A stretch of DNA of 40,294 bases. Origin: Candidatus Zhuqueibacterota bacterium. Lineage in GTDB: Bacteria > Zhuqueibacterota > Zhuqueibacteria > Oceanimicrobiales > Oceanimicrobiaceae. The stretch covers positions 1-40,294 of the forward strand of contig JAJDAF010000023.1 in NCBI GenBank assembly GCA_029261995.1, in the 5' to 3' direction. The notes under the pieces were generated by a model. It saw only the letters and a program-made list of their open reading frames with translations, did no database searches and was not told where the DNA came from. A program made the position numbers and the translations under genes. Below, piece after piece: positions 16,861-25,255 of the stretch (position 1 is its first letter; the number at the start of each line of letters is the position of its first letter).

Positions 16861-17122
16861 CTTCCACCAGGAATCTCCTGCCAACGAATTGGAATATTGC
16901 TTCCCCCAACAGGAATATTGAATATTCCTGATGAAATATGCCGCTTCCTACCTGGAATACACTCCATTCCTCCTGGAATATTGCTTCCCCCAACAGGAGT
17001 GCTGTCCTTCCCAAGTGGAATACTGACCATTCCTGTTGAAATGTAGTCCATTCCTCCTGGAATATGCTTCTTCCCACTTGGAATGTTGTTTGCCCCAGTT
17101 GAAATACTCGCCGTTCCTGAAT
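16861..17122. repeat. 21-bp minisatellite, about 12.5 degenerate copies
   Basis: From 16861 the sequence divides into twelve 21-base units plus a partial one, with a consensus near ATTCCTCCTGGAATATTGCTT. Example units start at 16966, 16987, 17008, 17029 and 17050. Many units contain TTCC-N4/5-GGAA, a small palindrome (ATTCC-TCCT-GGAAT at 16966-16979 and 17050-17063). As 21 is a multiple of 3, both strands stay open in several frames and read as heptapeptide repeats (for example I-P-P-G-I-L-L). Before the IS256 insertion it lay between two convergent genes. Direct contiguous units without spacers exclude a CRISPR array. Confidence 0.85.
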
Positions 17123-17140
17123 GCGCCAAGGTCGCTATCA

Positions 17141-17148
17141 CTTTACAA
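17141..17148. repeat. Left 8-bp target-site duplication of the IS256 element
   Basis: CTTTACAA at 17141-17148 is repeated at 18556-18563 immediately outside the other end. Eight bases is the usual IS256 duplication length. In the interrupted gene (minus strand) it spans the codons for the last Val-Lys. Confidence 0.88.
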
Positions 17149-17168
17149 GGGAGTGTCAGAAACTTTGT

Positions 17169-17228
17169 GTAACTCCTGAATCTGGGTGACGGAGCTAACT
17201 CGTAGAGTTGGCGGAGTTACCCAGATTC
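17169..17228. promoter_or_regulatory. Nested inverted repeats in the IS256 leader
   Basis: GAATCTGGGT (17178-17187) pairs perfectly with ACCCAGATTC (17219-17228), and an inner CTAACTC-GTA-GAGTTGG stem fits inside. GTAACTCC (17169-17176) can instead pair with GGAGTTAC (17213-17220), giving a competing fold. Such leader hairpins in insertion sequences can limit read-through transcription into the transposase; that role is inferred. Confidence 0.5.
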
Positions 17229-17310
17229 TCGCGAGCCGGGAAAATCCCTTTGAGTAAGTAATTCTTGTGTCGTACTTTTGAAGCAATTACCCTTGCACAA
17301 GGAGCTTACT

Positions 17311-18525
17311 ATGTCGATTAACGAAGAGCTGATTGCCGAACTGCTCAAAGACTACAAATCGCCCGAAGACCTGTTGGGCAAAAACGGTATCTTGAAGCAG
17401 CTGCAGAAAGCGGTTATCGAAAAAGCGCTGGATGCTGAAATGACCCATCATCTCGGCTATGACAAGCACCAGCGTACGGAGTCTAAGTCCGAGAATTCAA
17501 GAAATGGCAAAAGCAGCAAACGTCTCCGGACCAATTCCGGTCAGCTTGAGGTTCAGATTCCCCGTGACCGCCACAGCGAATTCAAGCCGCAACTGGTCGC
17601 CAAACATCAGCGCAGTTTCAGCGACTTTGATGACAAAATCATCGCCCTTTACGCTCGCGGCCTTTCAACTCGGGACATCCAGGGCCATCTGAAAGAAATC
17701 TACGATGTCGAGGTTTCACCAGAGTTGATTTCGCATGTCACCGACGCCGTGCTCGACGAGGTCAACGACTGGCAGAGCCGGCCGCTCGATGCTCTTTACC
17801 CAATCGTCTACCTGGATGCGCTATTCGTTAGCATCAAAGAGCAGGGCCATGCCATCAAAAAGGCGGTCTATCTGGCCTTGGGCGTCAACCTCGAGGGCCA
17901 CAAAGAGCTTCTGGGGATCTGGGTTGAAAAGAATGAGGGCGCCAGGTTCTGGCTCGGCGTCATCAACGAACTCAAGAATCGCGGCGTCCAGGACATTTTC
18001 GTAGCTTGCGTTGACGGCCTGAAAGGTTTTACCGAAGCCATCAATGCCGTCTTTTCGAAAACCGATGTGCAACTTTGTATCGTCCACATGGTCAGAAACT
18101 CACTGAAGTTTGTGTCCTCCAAAGACCGCGGGCCTGTGGCTCGGGACATCAAAGAAGTCTACCGGGCAGCAACGCTAGAGAGGGCAGAAAAACAACTTCG
18201 GGCCTTCGCTGAAAAATGGGATACCAAATATCCGTCGATTAGCAAGTCCTGGCATAAGCACTGGAACAACATCATCCCATTCTTTGCCTATCCACCCGAA
18301 ATCAGAAGAGTCATCTACACAACAAATGCCATTGAGTCGCTCAACATGTCGCTCAGGAAAGTCATCAAAAACAAAGCCGCCTTCCCAAGCGATCTGGCCC
18401 TAAAGAAAATCTTGTTTCTAGCGCTAAAAAATATCTCGAAAAAATGGAGTAGGCCAATTCCAAATTGGGGACAAGCAATCAATCAATTTGCCATTCTGCA
18501 CCCAGAAAGAATCAACGTTGAATAA
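17311..18525 (+). CDS. IS256-family transposase
   Basis: A 404-aa protein from ATG 17311, with AAGGAG 7 bases upstream; the longer in-frame opening at 17278 lacks this. The layout is that of the IS256/MULE group: N-terminal DNA-binding region, then a DDE core with Asp in Y-L-D-A-L-F-V, Asp in V-A-C-V-D-G-L-K-G-F, and Glu in T-T-N-A-I-E-S-L-N, with C/H residues in between (C-I-V-H-M-V-R-N-S). Full length for the family and no frameshift, so it is probably functional. Confidence 0.95.
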   Translation: MSINEELIAELLKDYKSPEDLLGKNGILKQLQKAVIEKALDAEMTHHLGYDKHQRTESKSENSRNGKSSKRLRTNSGQLEVQIPRDRHSEFKPQLVAKHQRSFSDFDDKIIALYARGLSTRDIQGHLKEIYDVEVSPELISHVTDAVLDEVNDWQSRPLDALYPIVYLDALFVSIKEQGHAIKKAVYLALGVNLEGHKELLGIWVEKNEGARFWLGVINELKNRGVQDIFVACVDGLKGFTEAINAVFSKTDVQLCIVHMVRNSLKFVSSKDRGPVARDIKEVYRAATLERAEKQLRAFAEKWDTKYPSISKSWHKHWNNIIPFFAYPPEIRRVIYTTNAIESLNMSLRKVIKNKAAFPSDLALKKILFLALKNISKKWSRPIPNWGQAINQFAILHPERINVE

Positions 18526-18531
18526 ATGAAT

Positions 18532-19653
18532 TTACACAAAATTATTTACAGGCTCCTTTACAATGACGCTTTCAAAAACACCCTCATCCAACTCAACCCC
18601 AAATCCGGGACCACCGGGTACTTTTACACATCCGTCCTTTATGTCTATTTCATGCTTTAGTATGTTTTTCTTCAGAAGCGAGAGTTCAGTAAATTCACTT
18701 GCCAGGGGATGCACCTTCATGGAAGCTGCCAAATGCAATTTCGCGATGAGCGAAAATCCGGGTTCGATTTCCGTGCCAACAATACAGGGAAGGCCGAAAG
18801 ACTCCGAGACTGTTTCGATTTTCTTAGCCAGGGCCAAACCGCATGACTTCGCAATCTTGATGTTGATAATATCCGCAGCCCCATATTCCGCGATTTTGAT
18901 GACATCTTGCGGCGTCCAGATGCTTTCATCCGCCATTAAGGGAATGCCGATCTTGTTGCGGATATGAGCCATGCCCTTCAGGTCCCAGCCGGCAACGGGT
19001 TGCTCCAGCAATTGCAGATTGCAGCTCTCGACTTCCTGCATGGTCTTTATCGTTCCAATGGTCGTCCAGGCAGCGTTTGGGTCCAGGCGCAATTCTATTT
19101 CATCGCCAACGGCTTCACGCACAGCTTTGATTCTCTTTACATCCATTCCCATATCCTGGGAGCCTTTGATTTTGACTACCCTTATTCCGAGTTGCACAAC
19201 CTCCGTTGCTTTTTCCGCCATAGCTTCAGGTGTATCGATTCCGATTTCAGAGGCAATGGCGATCTCCTCTCGAAAACAACCGCCCAAAAGGGTATGCACC
19301 GGAACATTCAGAGTTCTGGCAAGCAAGTCATGCAGCGCAAGATCTATCCCTTCTTTCGCACAAGTTATCCTTGCTAGATGGGCGTCAACAATCGCCAGGA
19401 TTCGATTTATATTAAAGAGATTCTGCCCCACGATTCTCGGGGCAATGTATTTCTCTATCGTGGAACTCACCGATTCCAGTGTTTCACCATAGAACTCGGG
19501 TTCCCACGCACACGCTTCACCGTACCCAATCGTATCATCTTCGGAATAGATTTTCACCAGGACTGCATATGATGTCGTAAAACCTGTGTATGCATCTGCG
19601 AATCCTCTGATCGGAACCGCGAACGGAATGACCTCTACTTTTTTGATCTGCAT
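18532..19653 (-). CDS. Mandelate racemase/muconate lactonizing enzyme family protein, C-terminus altered by IS256
   Basis: 373 aa from ATG 19653 (AAAGGA upstream; a longer opening from 19725 lacks support). Enolase-superfamily residues are all visible: K-I-K at 161-163, metal ligands D191 (R-L-D-P-N), E217 (L-L-E-Q-P) and D242 (A-D-E-S), and a general-base Lys near 266-269 (N-I-K-I-A-K). The superfamily abstracts an alpha proton next to a carboxylate, giving racemases, epimerases or cycloisomerases. This one looks closest to the muconate cycloisomerase/dipeptide epimerase branch; the substrate is unknown. The last seven residues (E-P-V-N-N-F-V) and stop are encoded by the IS256 terminal repeat. 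Removing the IS puts TGA directly after Lys366. Confidence 0.88.
   Translation of the reverse strand: MQIKKVEVIPFAVPIRGFADAYTGFTTSYAVLVKIYSEDDTIGYGEACAWEPEFYGETLESVSSTIEKYIAPRIVGQNLFNINRILAIVDAHLARITCAKEGIDLALHDLLARTLNVPVHTLLGGCFREEIAIASEIGIDTPEAMAEKATEVVQLGIRVVKIKGSQDMGMDVKRIKAVREAVGDEIELRLDPNAAWTTIGTIKTMQEVESCNLQLLEQPVAGWDLKGMAHIRNKIGIPLMADESIWTPQDVIKIAEYGAADIINIKIAKSCGLALAKKIETVSESFGLPCIVGTEIEPGFSLIAKLHLAASMKVHPLASEFTELSLLKKNILKHEIDIKDGCVKVPGGPGFGVELDEGVFESVIVKEPVNNFV
18556..18563. repeat. Right 8-bp target-site duplication of the IS256 element
   Basis: CTTTACAA, identical to 17141-17148, directly follows the right terminal repeat. Confidence 0.88.
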
Positions 19654-19783
19654 AGCAAATCCTTTGTTTTTCTTTCTGTGGGATAGTAAAACAACGAACG
19701 ACCCAACCGCGGGCCGGAGTTCCATGCATTTGAGTCAAATAAGAGCAGGCTTCCGCTTATGGAGCCGCATGTGGGGTTACTGA

Positions 19784-19814
19784 GATGAGGGCGAGGCTGA
19801 CAACCGCCCTCATC
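19784..19814 (-). terminator. Strong hairpin after the DUF1566 gene
   Basis: GATGAGGGCG (19784-19793) and CGCCCTCATC (19805-19814) form a perfect 10-bp GC-rich stem with an 11-base loop, 56 bases after the stop of the DUF1566 gene and about 130 bases before the next minus-strand gene. No T-tract follows, so it may be an mRNA-stabilising hairpin rather than an intrinsic terminator. Confidence 0.45.
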
Positions 19815-19869
19815 CGATTCGCCACCAACCCGAGTTTAGTGTGGTGGTCGTGCTATCGCTCCGTAGACT

Positions 19870-21402
19870 CTACCTCAGCAACGTGAGCTTCTTCGTTTGC
19901 ACAAATCCGCCTGCCGCAATCTGGTAGAAGTAAACACCGCTGCGCAAACCGGTTGGCTCGAAAACTACCTTGTGACTTCCCGCCGGCAACGTTCCATCCG
20001 CCAGTGTGGCGACTTCTTTTCCCAGAATGTCGAATACCCTGAGCTTTATGGAAGAACGCTTTTCGAGCACAAACTCAATGGTCGATGATGGGTTAAACGG
20101 ATTCGGATAGTTCTGCGCCAATGCAAACTCGCCCGGCAGGGCATCCGGAGTTGCGTCGCTTTCGCCTACGCCCGTACTGGTGTCAACCGTGCGCACACAG
20201 CGGGCATAATTGAGAATACGGATCTCGTCGCCCTGCGGGCCAAAGCCGGTCGGCCAGTCAGCTGCGTCGCCGCTCTTAGGATCGCTGCGCTGCGCCCCGG
20301 CGCCGTGAACGTTGAGTCTGACATAGCTTCCCGAATTCGGCGGCTGTTCCATCCAGCCGAACGCCTGGCCAAACGTCACGTACACGGCGTGGCTGCCATA
20401 GCCTCCCATTTGCACCGGCGCTTCCAGAAGCGTGGTGCTGCTCCAAAACCACGACTCGGTTTCGGTGATGTCGAAGATCGGATCGATCGCTGCTCCCTGC
20501 TGAGCCGGGCTTGTGGCGTCGGGCGCGCGGGTGTAGTCCACGATGCTTTGCAGCTCCTTGGCATTGGGCAGCCGCCAATCCGAATGGTTCGCCAAATCGA
20601 GATTTTCAGCGTAGTCGAGCGCTTCCGCCCAATTCATGGCGATGTCGCTGCTTGCTTTTTGCCACATGAGTCCGGTGGCGAGGTCGGTGACAGTGCCATC
20701 GCCGTTATCCACAAAGTTGTTGACGCCGTAGCTGGAGTTGCCTCGCACATAACGGACAAATGCCGTCATGGAGAATTGACTTCCCGGCGGACCCACAGGT
20801 TCTGCAGGATAGCCCTTAATTCTACCATCCGCGAAATTGACGCCAAAAACTGTGGCATCGCCATTCATGGTTGTGCCCGCGTATTCCGTGCTCGACCAGT
20901 ATTGACCGTCGATGAGGCGCTCTCCAAGGCTTTCATCGCCGAACCGGAAGTCGAAATAGTCTGTGTCGATATAAGGCGTCTCAGATTGGCTGCTGCCGGT
21001 GAAGAGGATCAGGGAATAAAGCTCCTTGAGTGTCGGCAGGCGCCAGTCGTCATGACCGGCGAGAGCAAAACTAGCGGCGTCCGCCACTGCCTCGGCATAG
21101 GTTGACTTGTTGTCAAGATCGGGAGATTTTTGCCACATCAGGCCGGTGTTGAGGTCGGTAATGGTGGCGTCGCCGTTGTCTTGATAGGACGGATTCACGC
21201 CGGCATAATGAGCATCCTGGCCGTGGAACGCGTCCCCTGCGCCGGGCATTTGCACTTCCGTGTCGTTGTCATAAAATGCTTCCTGGCCAGTATCGACGAT
21301 CACATAGTTGCCGGAACTTTGCTGGCCGAAAATAGCGAAGCTGTGAAGGAAGAAGAGCAAGCCCGTGGCCAACCCTGTTCTTAATCTCTTGTAAATAGTC
21401 AT
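19870..21402 (-). CDS. DUF1566 (Lcl) double-domain protein with type IX sorting signal
   Basis: A 510-aa exported protein: N-terminal signal peptide (ending near F-A-I-F-G-Q), then two Lcl/DUF1566 domains (about 60-215 and 235-400). Each domain has the hallmark T-D-L-x-T-G-L-M-W-Q-K, D-W-R-L-P-x-x-K-E-L and an aromatic W-S-S-T. DUF1566 domains occur in collagen-binding and other surface proteins. Residues about 425-510 are a T9SS type A sorting domain (F-A-L-A-Q-N-Y-P-N-P-F-N-P-S, ending Q-T-K-K-L-T-L-L-R). It should cross the outer membrane by the Por secretion system and be surface-attached or released. No secretion machinery genes are in the window. Confidence 0.9.
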   Translation of the reverse strand: MTIYKRLRTGLATGLLFFLHSFAIFGQQSSGNYVIVDTGQEAFYDNDTEVQMPGAGDAFHGQDAHYAGVNPSYQDNGDATITDLNTGLMWQKSPDLDNKSTYAEAVADAASFALAGHDDWRLPTLKELYSLILFTGSSQSETPYIDTDYFDFRFGDESLGERLIDGQYWSSTEYAGTTMNGDATVFGVNFADGRIKGYPAEPVGPPGSQFSMTAFVRYVRGNSSYGVNNFVDNGDGTVTDLATGLMWQKASSDIAMNWAEALDYAENLDLANHSDWRLPNAKELQSIVDYTRAPDATSPAQQGAAIDPIFDITETESWFWSSTTLLEAPVQMGGYGSHAVYVTFGQAFGWMEQPPNSGSYVRLNVHGAGAQRSDPKSGDAADWPTGFGPQGDEIRILNYARCVRTVDTSTGVGESDATPDALPGEFALAQNYPNPFNPSSTIEFVLEKRSSIKLRVFDILGKEVATLADGTLPAGSHKVVFEPTGLRSGVYFYQIAAGGFVQTKKLTLLR

Positions 21403-21550
21403 TGTAACGCCCCATTTGAGTTCAACGCTTTCTTGTTGTGGGGTTTAGACAAAGGAGATCCCGAAAACTTGCGGTCAAAGAGACGAGGTGATAATCAGGC
21501 AGGTTAAATCCACTTTTCTGTTGCAGCCATAGCCGTTATCACAGGGTTAT

Positions 21551-22885
21551 TCAATTCTCATTTCTTATGCCATCAGCAAGATTTTCAAGTTCCGCTTTCA
21601 CTTCCAAAGCTTCGCTGCTAAGACCGGATATTATGAGATCATTCTGCTCATACGGATCGGTGTCGAGGTCATAGAATTCCTGCGTTCCATTTTGAAAATC
21701 AAGCAATTTGTATTTTTCATTGCGAATCGTCCAGGCTGTTGTATTCTGCTCAATTTCTGCGTACGCAAATTCTCGTTCATCCATTTGCCCGCCACTCAGC
21801 AGATTCTTGAAACTCCTGCTATCATGAATGGACGCCAAGTCTGTTCCCGCCAACTCCGCTATAGTGGCAAACAGGTCGGTAGAGTTAATCAGAGCATCCT
21901 CTCTTTGTCCCGACCGCGTGACTCCGGTTCCTGAAACGACCATCGGCACGTGAATGCCTCCCTGATAGACGGTTCCTTTCGTGCGCCCCCGGGTATAGGG
22001 CTCCTGGGTAACTCGAGCAGGAGAGCCATTATCGCCAATGAAGACAACAACGGTGTTCTGTCTATCAATTGCATCGAGCAACCGCCCCATTTCCGTATCC
22101 AATGCTTCCAACATTGCGAAATAGTAGGATCGGGGATTGGCGTCAATGTCCGCGGGATCTCCAGAGAGATTATCGCTGGTATGCAGTTCAGCCGGTGGCA
22201 AATGAAAGGGAGTATGCGGAGCAGTATATGCGAGCCATAGAAACCAGGGACTTTGCTGTTGCTCAATCCAATCAATGGCCAGATCGGTAAAGAATGTTGT
22301 CGAGTATTCCTGCACTGTTGAGTCTTGACCGTTTTGAGTGAATGGCCACTCGAAGTAATCGTCATGTTCCCCACTCAGGAATCCTGCATAGTGTTCAACC
22401 CCCATCAGATTCGGGTTGTCCGCCCCTCCGTTTGCGCTATTGGAAAGATGCCATTTGCCGATAACAGCAGATTTGTAGGAAGTGTTTTGTGTGAGATATG
22501 ACTGTAAGGAGGTTTCGGTTAAGGAAATAGCGTTGCCGGGCGGGGTTGCAGAAACCACGCCTGTGCTTATGCCATATTTTCCTGTCAGAATCGTCGCCCT
22601 TGTTGGCGAACAAAGTGGATTCGCCCAAACATTATCAAAGGTTAACCCATCTGAACTTAAGTCTTGCAGGACGGGCATGTTGGGCTTCTCCGCACCCAAG
22701 TCGTAGCCCGGCGTTGCATCCAGTCCCATATCATCAGCAATGACTAGCAGAATATTGGGCGTTGAATTCGTACCGGGGTCAACGACTTTGTTGTCTTTGC
22801 AGGCTTGAAATACTGTGAATACGATTAGCACAGCAATGATTGTCAAAGACGTCCAGGAAGTCCCTTTGAATAGTCTCTCTAGCAT
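21551..22885 (-). CDS. Sulfatase (arylsulfatase-like) lipoprotein
   Basis: A 444-aa protein with a hydrophobic leader ending in lipobox V-F-Q-A-C (Cys29). The sulfatase core has paired Asp in I-A-D-D-M-G (51-52), the formylglycine motif C-S-P-T-R (92-96), G-K-W-H-L (Lys144, His146) and V-F-I-G-D-N-G. Type I sulfatases hydrolyse sulfate esters, commonly from sulfated polysaccharides, after Cys is oxidised to formylglycine by a separate enzyme not encoded here. AGGAGG lies very close (3 bases) to the ATG. The membrane-anchored periplasmic or surface location suggests glycan scavenging. The exact substrate is unknown. Confidence 0.92.
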   Translation of the reverse strand: MLERLFKGTSWTSLTIIAVLIVFTVFQACKDNKVVDPGTNSTPNILLVIADDMGLDATPGYDLGAEKPNMPVLQDLSSDGLTFDNVWANPLCSPTRATILTGKYGISTGVVSATPPGNAISLTETSLQSYLTQNTSYKSAVIGKWHLSNSANGGADNPNLMGVEHYAGFLSGEHDDYFEWPFTQNGQDSTVQEYSTTFFTDLAIDWIEQQQSPWFLWLAYTAPHTPFHLPPAELHTSDNLSGDPADIDANPRSYYFAMLEALDTEMGRLLDAIDRQNTVVVFIGDNGSPARVTQEPYTRGRTKGTVYQGGIHVPMVVSGTGVTRSGQREDALINSTDLFATIAELAGTDLASIHDSRSFKNLLSGGQMDEREFAYAEIEQNTTAWTIRNEKYKLLDFQNGTQEFYDLDTDPYEQNDLIISGLSSEALEVKAELENLADGIRNEN

Positions 22886-22996
22886 AATCCTCCTATGGTA
22901 TCTCCTTCCACACTCTATTTTATCGCTTTGCTACAAACAATGAGGCCAAACTCAACGGACACCTGTAAATACGCATAATACTGCCGAGGTAGAATT

Positions 22997-23632
22997 CTAC
23001 AACCAACCTAGAATTAACCCAAAGACGACGATCGCTATTGTATCTACTGAATAGATTATGCCAGTTACACGAATCTTTTGGCTGACACTCTCCATGTCAA
23101 ACACCCAAAATGCTACGAGAAAGAAATGCAAATAGCCAAATAACACTATCAGAATTGGCATATCCATGTTCCACCAGGAATAATCCCAGGTTAATGCCCC
23201 AACAGAATTGAGCATGAATTCTACAAAAACGCAGAAAATTGAATTTGCAAATGCAAAAAATATTCGATTGGGAATTCCAAGGATTCTGGTCCTTTTGTCT
23301 GGGAGAAGCATTTTGCAGAAAACAATACCAGCTACTGCAAACATGAAGCTTATTTCAATGTTCAGACCAATCAATATTAAATACGCTGTCTTTCCCGGCG
23401 CACCCCAAACAGGGGCAAAATTGGTGAAATGGAAAACGAGTGAATTCCAAATCTCGTTAAACCAATCCATTCCCTAAAACGCCAGCCCCGAAAACACGAG
23501 GTTCCAGTTCTTTCGTTCGATTTCCACTGCATAAACATATACGACGAACGCAAGCAGAGGTATAACATACCACTGAAACTGGCCTCCATCTCGCAAGATT
23601 CTGGTTGCTTCAAGGGCGGAATTTGTAGGCAT
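22997..23632 (-). pseudogene. Conserved-type membrane protein interrupted by an in-frame TAG
   Basis: From ATG 23632 (AGAGAGGAG upstream) the frame encodes 52 residues with one membrane helix (W-Y-V-I-P-L-L-A-F-V-V-Y), ending ...S-G-L-A-F at TAG 23474-23476. The same frame continues without interruption as G-M-D-W-F-N-E-I-W-N and 150 more residues with about four further helices to 22997. Without the TAG the product would be 211 aa. A single TGG-to-TAG change (Trp at position 53) explains the split. The downstream part could still be made from ATG 23470, but only a weak AGGG precedes it. Function unknown. Sequencing error, readthrough or true loss cannot be told apart here. Confidence 0.65.
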
Positions 23633-23951
23633 AGTTATCTCCTCTCTTGAGGTGGCAACTCATTCTGCAGTCGTGGGCATCAACAGGAGTCTGATCCTTC
23701 TCCGCCGGAATCGGCTAATCAGAAATCTTTATATGAGACGGTCAAAGGATGACTGAAAGAAATGTAGGCAACTCTGCGGGATAGGTCAAGCAGAAAATTT
23801 CGGAGCTGTTTGTGACGTCATCCCGTGAATCCGTCACCGACCGGCGGATTATTCAGATGAGACATTTGATTTTGCGAATGCAATTCCTTATGTTCAGTCG
23901 TACGTGGCCGCCGCAAAGGCCCATGAAATTGTCACTAACAGAAAGCCCAAG
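23633..23951. other. Divergent intergenic region
   Basis: This 319-base spacer separates the leftward membrane gene from the rightward carboxypeptidase. It must hold both promoters. I could not assign boxes with confidence and see no repeat or RNA gene. Confidence 0.45.
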
Positions 23952-25214
23952 ATGAAACTACCCAGCCTCGCCGTTCTCGCAGTCTTTGTCATTGCGCCTG
24001 TCTTCGCTCAAACCCAGTCTGTTCCAATTGAGCTTTCAGGCCACCAGGAGCTGCTCATCGATAAATGCGGCTATGACGAACAACTTGCCGCACAACAACT
24101 GGTGCAGTTAGGCGACCACTGGGGCTACGGCTACGACAGCCTGCTCGTCGATCTCGAGCGCTGGCGCCAGAGTCCGTACGTGACCATCGACTCTATCGGG
24201 GCGAGCGTGCAAAACCGGGCGCTCTGGCAATTGAACATCACTTCAGACACGCCCGAAATGGAACCGCGACGCACGGTTTTTGTGCATGCGCGCACTCACC
24301 CCAATGAGGTACAGGCCTGGTGGGTGACGGATGAACTCATTTCTCTGCTGCTCTCGGAAGAGCCGTTTGCGCGGTTCATGCGGGAGAGTTGCACCTTCTA
24401 CATCATTCCCATGTACAACCCGGATGGCGTCGAACTCGAGTTCGCACGGCAGAACGCCAATGGCATCGATATCGAGAGCAATTGGGATAAGAATCCCGTG
24501 CAGCCGGAAGTGGCGGTGCTGAGAAATCGCTTTGGCGAGCTTATGGCTTCGGACGCGCCCATCGAAACGGCTTTGAACATGCATTCGGCGTTTGCCTGCA
24601 AGCGCTATTTTGTCTACCACGATGCCGTCGGCACCTCTCCCGAGTTTACTGTGCTGGAGCAGGATTTTATTGGATTCATCCGCAGCTATTTCGAGGATGG
24701 CATCGAGCCCTGGTCCTATTTTGTCAGTTGGACCAGCGGCACACCGACCCGCTATCCCGAGAGCTGGTTCTGGTTGAATCATGGCGAGGATGTCATGGCC
24801 CTGACCTACGAGGACATGAACTGCACAGCCGCTGGCCAGTACGATCAAACTGCCTTTGCCGTGCTGCACGGCGTGGCTGACTACCTGGGCCTGGTGGTGA
24901 CGGCGGTGCTCGACAGACCGACGGCGCAAATCCAGGGGTTTTCGCTGCGGCAAAACTACCCGAATCCGGTGCGGTTGAGTCGCACCACCTCGATGTCCTC
25001 CGTCATTCAATTCAGGCTGGAACGTGAGCAGCCCATCCGGCTCGTGCTCTACGATGTGCTCGGCAGGCAGGTGAAGGTGCTCGACCAGGGCAGGCGTCCG
25101 GCCGCGGAACACCGGGTCTATTTCGATGCCTCAAACCTGGCGACCGGGACCTATTTCTATCAGTTGCAAACTGCGGGAGGGGTGGTGGCCAGACAACTTA
25201 CCGTCACCAGGTAG
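23952..25214 (+). CDS. M14 zinc carboxypeptidase with type IX sorting signal
   Basis: A 420-aa exported protein. ATG 23952 gives a clean signal peptide (cut near V-F-A-Q) and is preferred to the longer opening at 23904. The peptidase domain has the zinc pair H116/E119 (T-H-P-N-E), third ligand H211 (N-M-H-S), N-P-D-G at 156-159 and probable catalytic Glu287 (T-Y-E-D). The usual D-x-N-R-N motif is altered to E-S-N-W-D-K-N. Residues about 325-420 are a T9SS type A sorting domain (L-R-Q-N-Y-P-N-P, V-L-G-R-Q-V-K-V-L, ending A-R-Q-L-T-V-T-R). It likely trims peptides outside the cell or on its surface. Confidence 0.9.
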   Translation: MKLPSLAVLAVFVIAPVFAQTQSVPIELSGHQELLIDKCGYDEQLAAQQLVQLGDHWGYGYDSLLVDLERWRQSPYVTIDSIGASVQNRALWQLNITSDTPEMEPRRTVFVHARTHPNEVQAWWVTDELISLLLSEEPFARFMRESCTFYIIPMYNPDGVELEFARQNANGIDIESNWDKNPVQPEVAVLRNRFGELMASDAPIETALNMHSAFACKRYFVYHDAVGTSPEFTVLEQDFIGFIRSYFEDGIEPWSYFVSWTSGTPTRYPESWFWLNHGEDVMALTYEDMNCTAAGQYDQTAFAVLHGVADYLGLVVTAVLDRPTAQIQGFSLRQNYPNPVRLSRTTSMSSVIQFRLEREQPIRLVLYDVLGRQVKVLDQGRRPAAEHRVYFDASNLATGTYFYQLQTAGGVVARQLTVTR

Positions 25215-25255
25215 ACGCTCTCTAAAGCTTCCGGCAGACCGCGTTAATCAAGAAT

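Larger units (their letters stand above)
17149..18555 (+). mobile_element. Complete IS256-family insertion sequence (1407 bp)
   Basis: The element is bounded by 24-bp imperfect terminal inverted repeats. The left begins GGGAGTGTCAGAAACTTTGT; the right, read inward, begins GAGCCTGTAAATAATTTTGT; both end in GTAA and 17 of 24 positions match. Perfect 8-bp direct repeats CTTTACAA flank it. One intact transposase gene lies inside. Intact ends, intact gene and perfect duplication indicate a recent, probably still competent insertion. The insertion point is the 3' end of the minus-strand enolase-superfamily gene. Confidence 0.92.

Noticed and set aside
16861-17122. Possible CRISPR array
   Set aside because: Units are contiguous 21-mers with no unique spacers, and no cas gene is present.
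16836-17141. Minus-strand open frame of heptapeptide repeats (I-P-G-G-M type) across the minisatellite
   Set aside because: The 21-base period keeps several frames open on both strands; there is no ribosome site or conserved non-repeat domain, so it is a repeat artefact.
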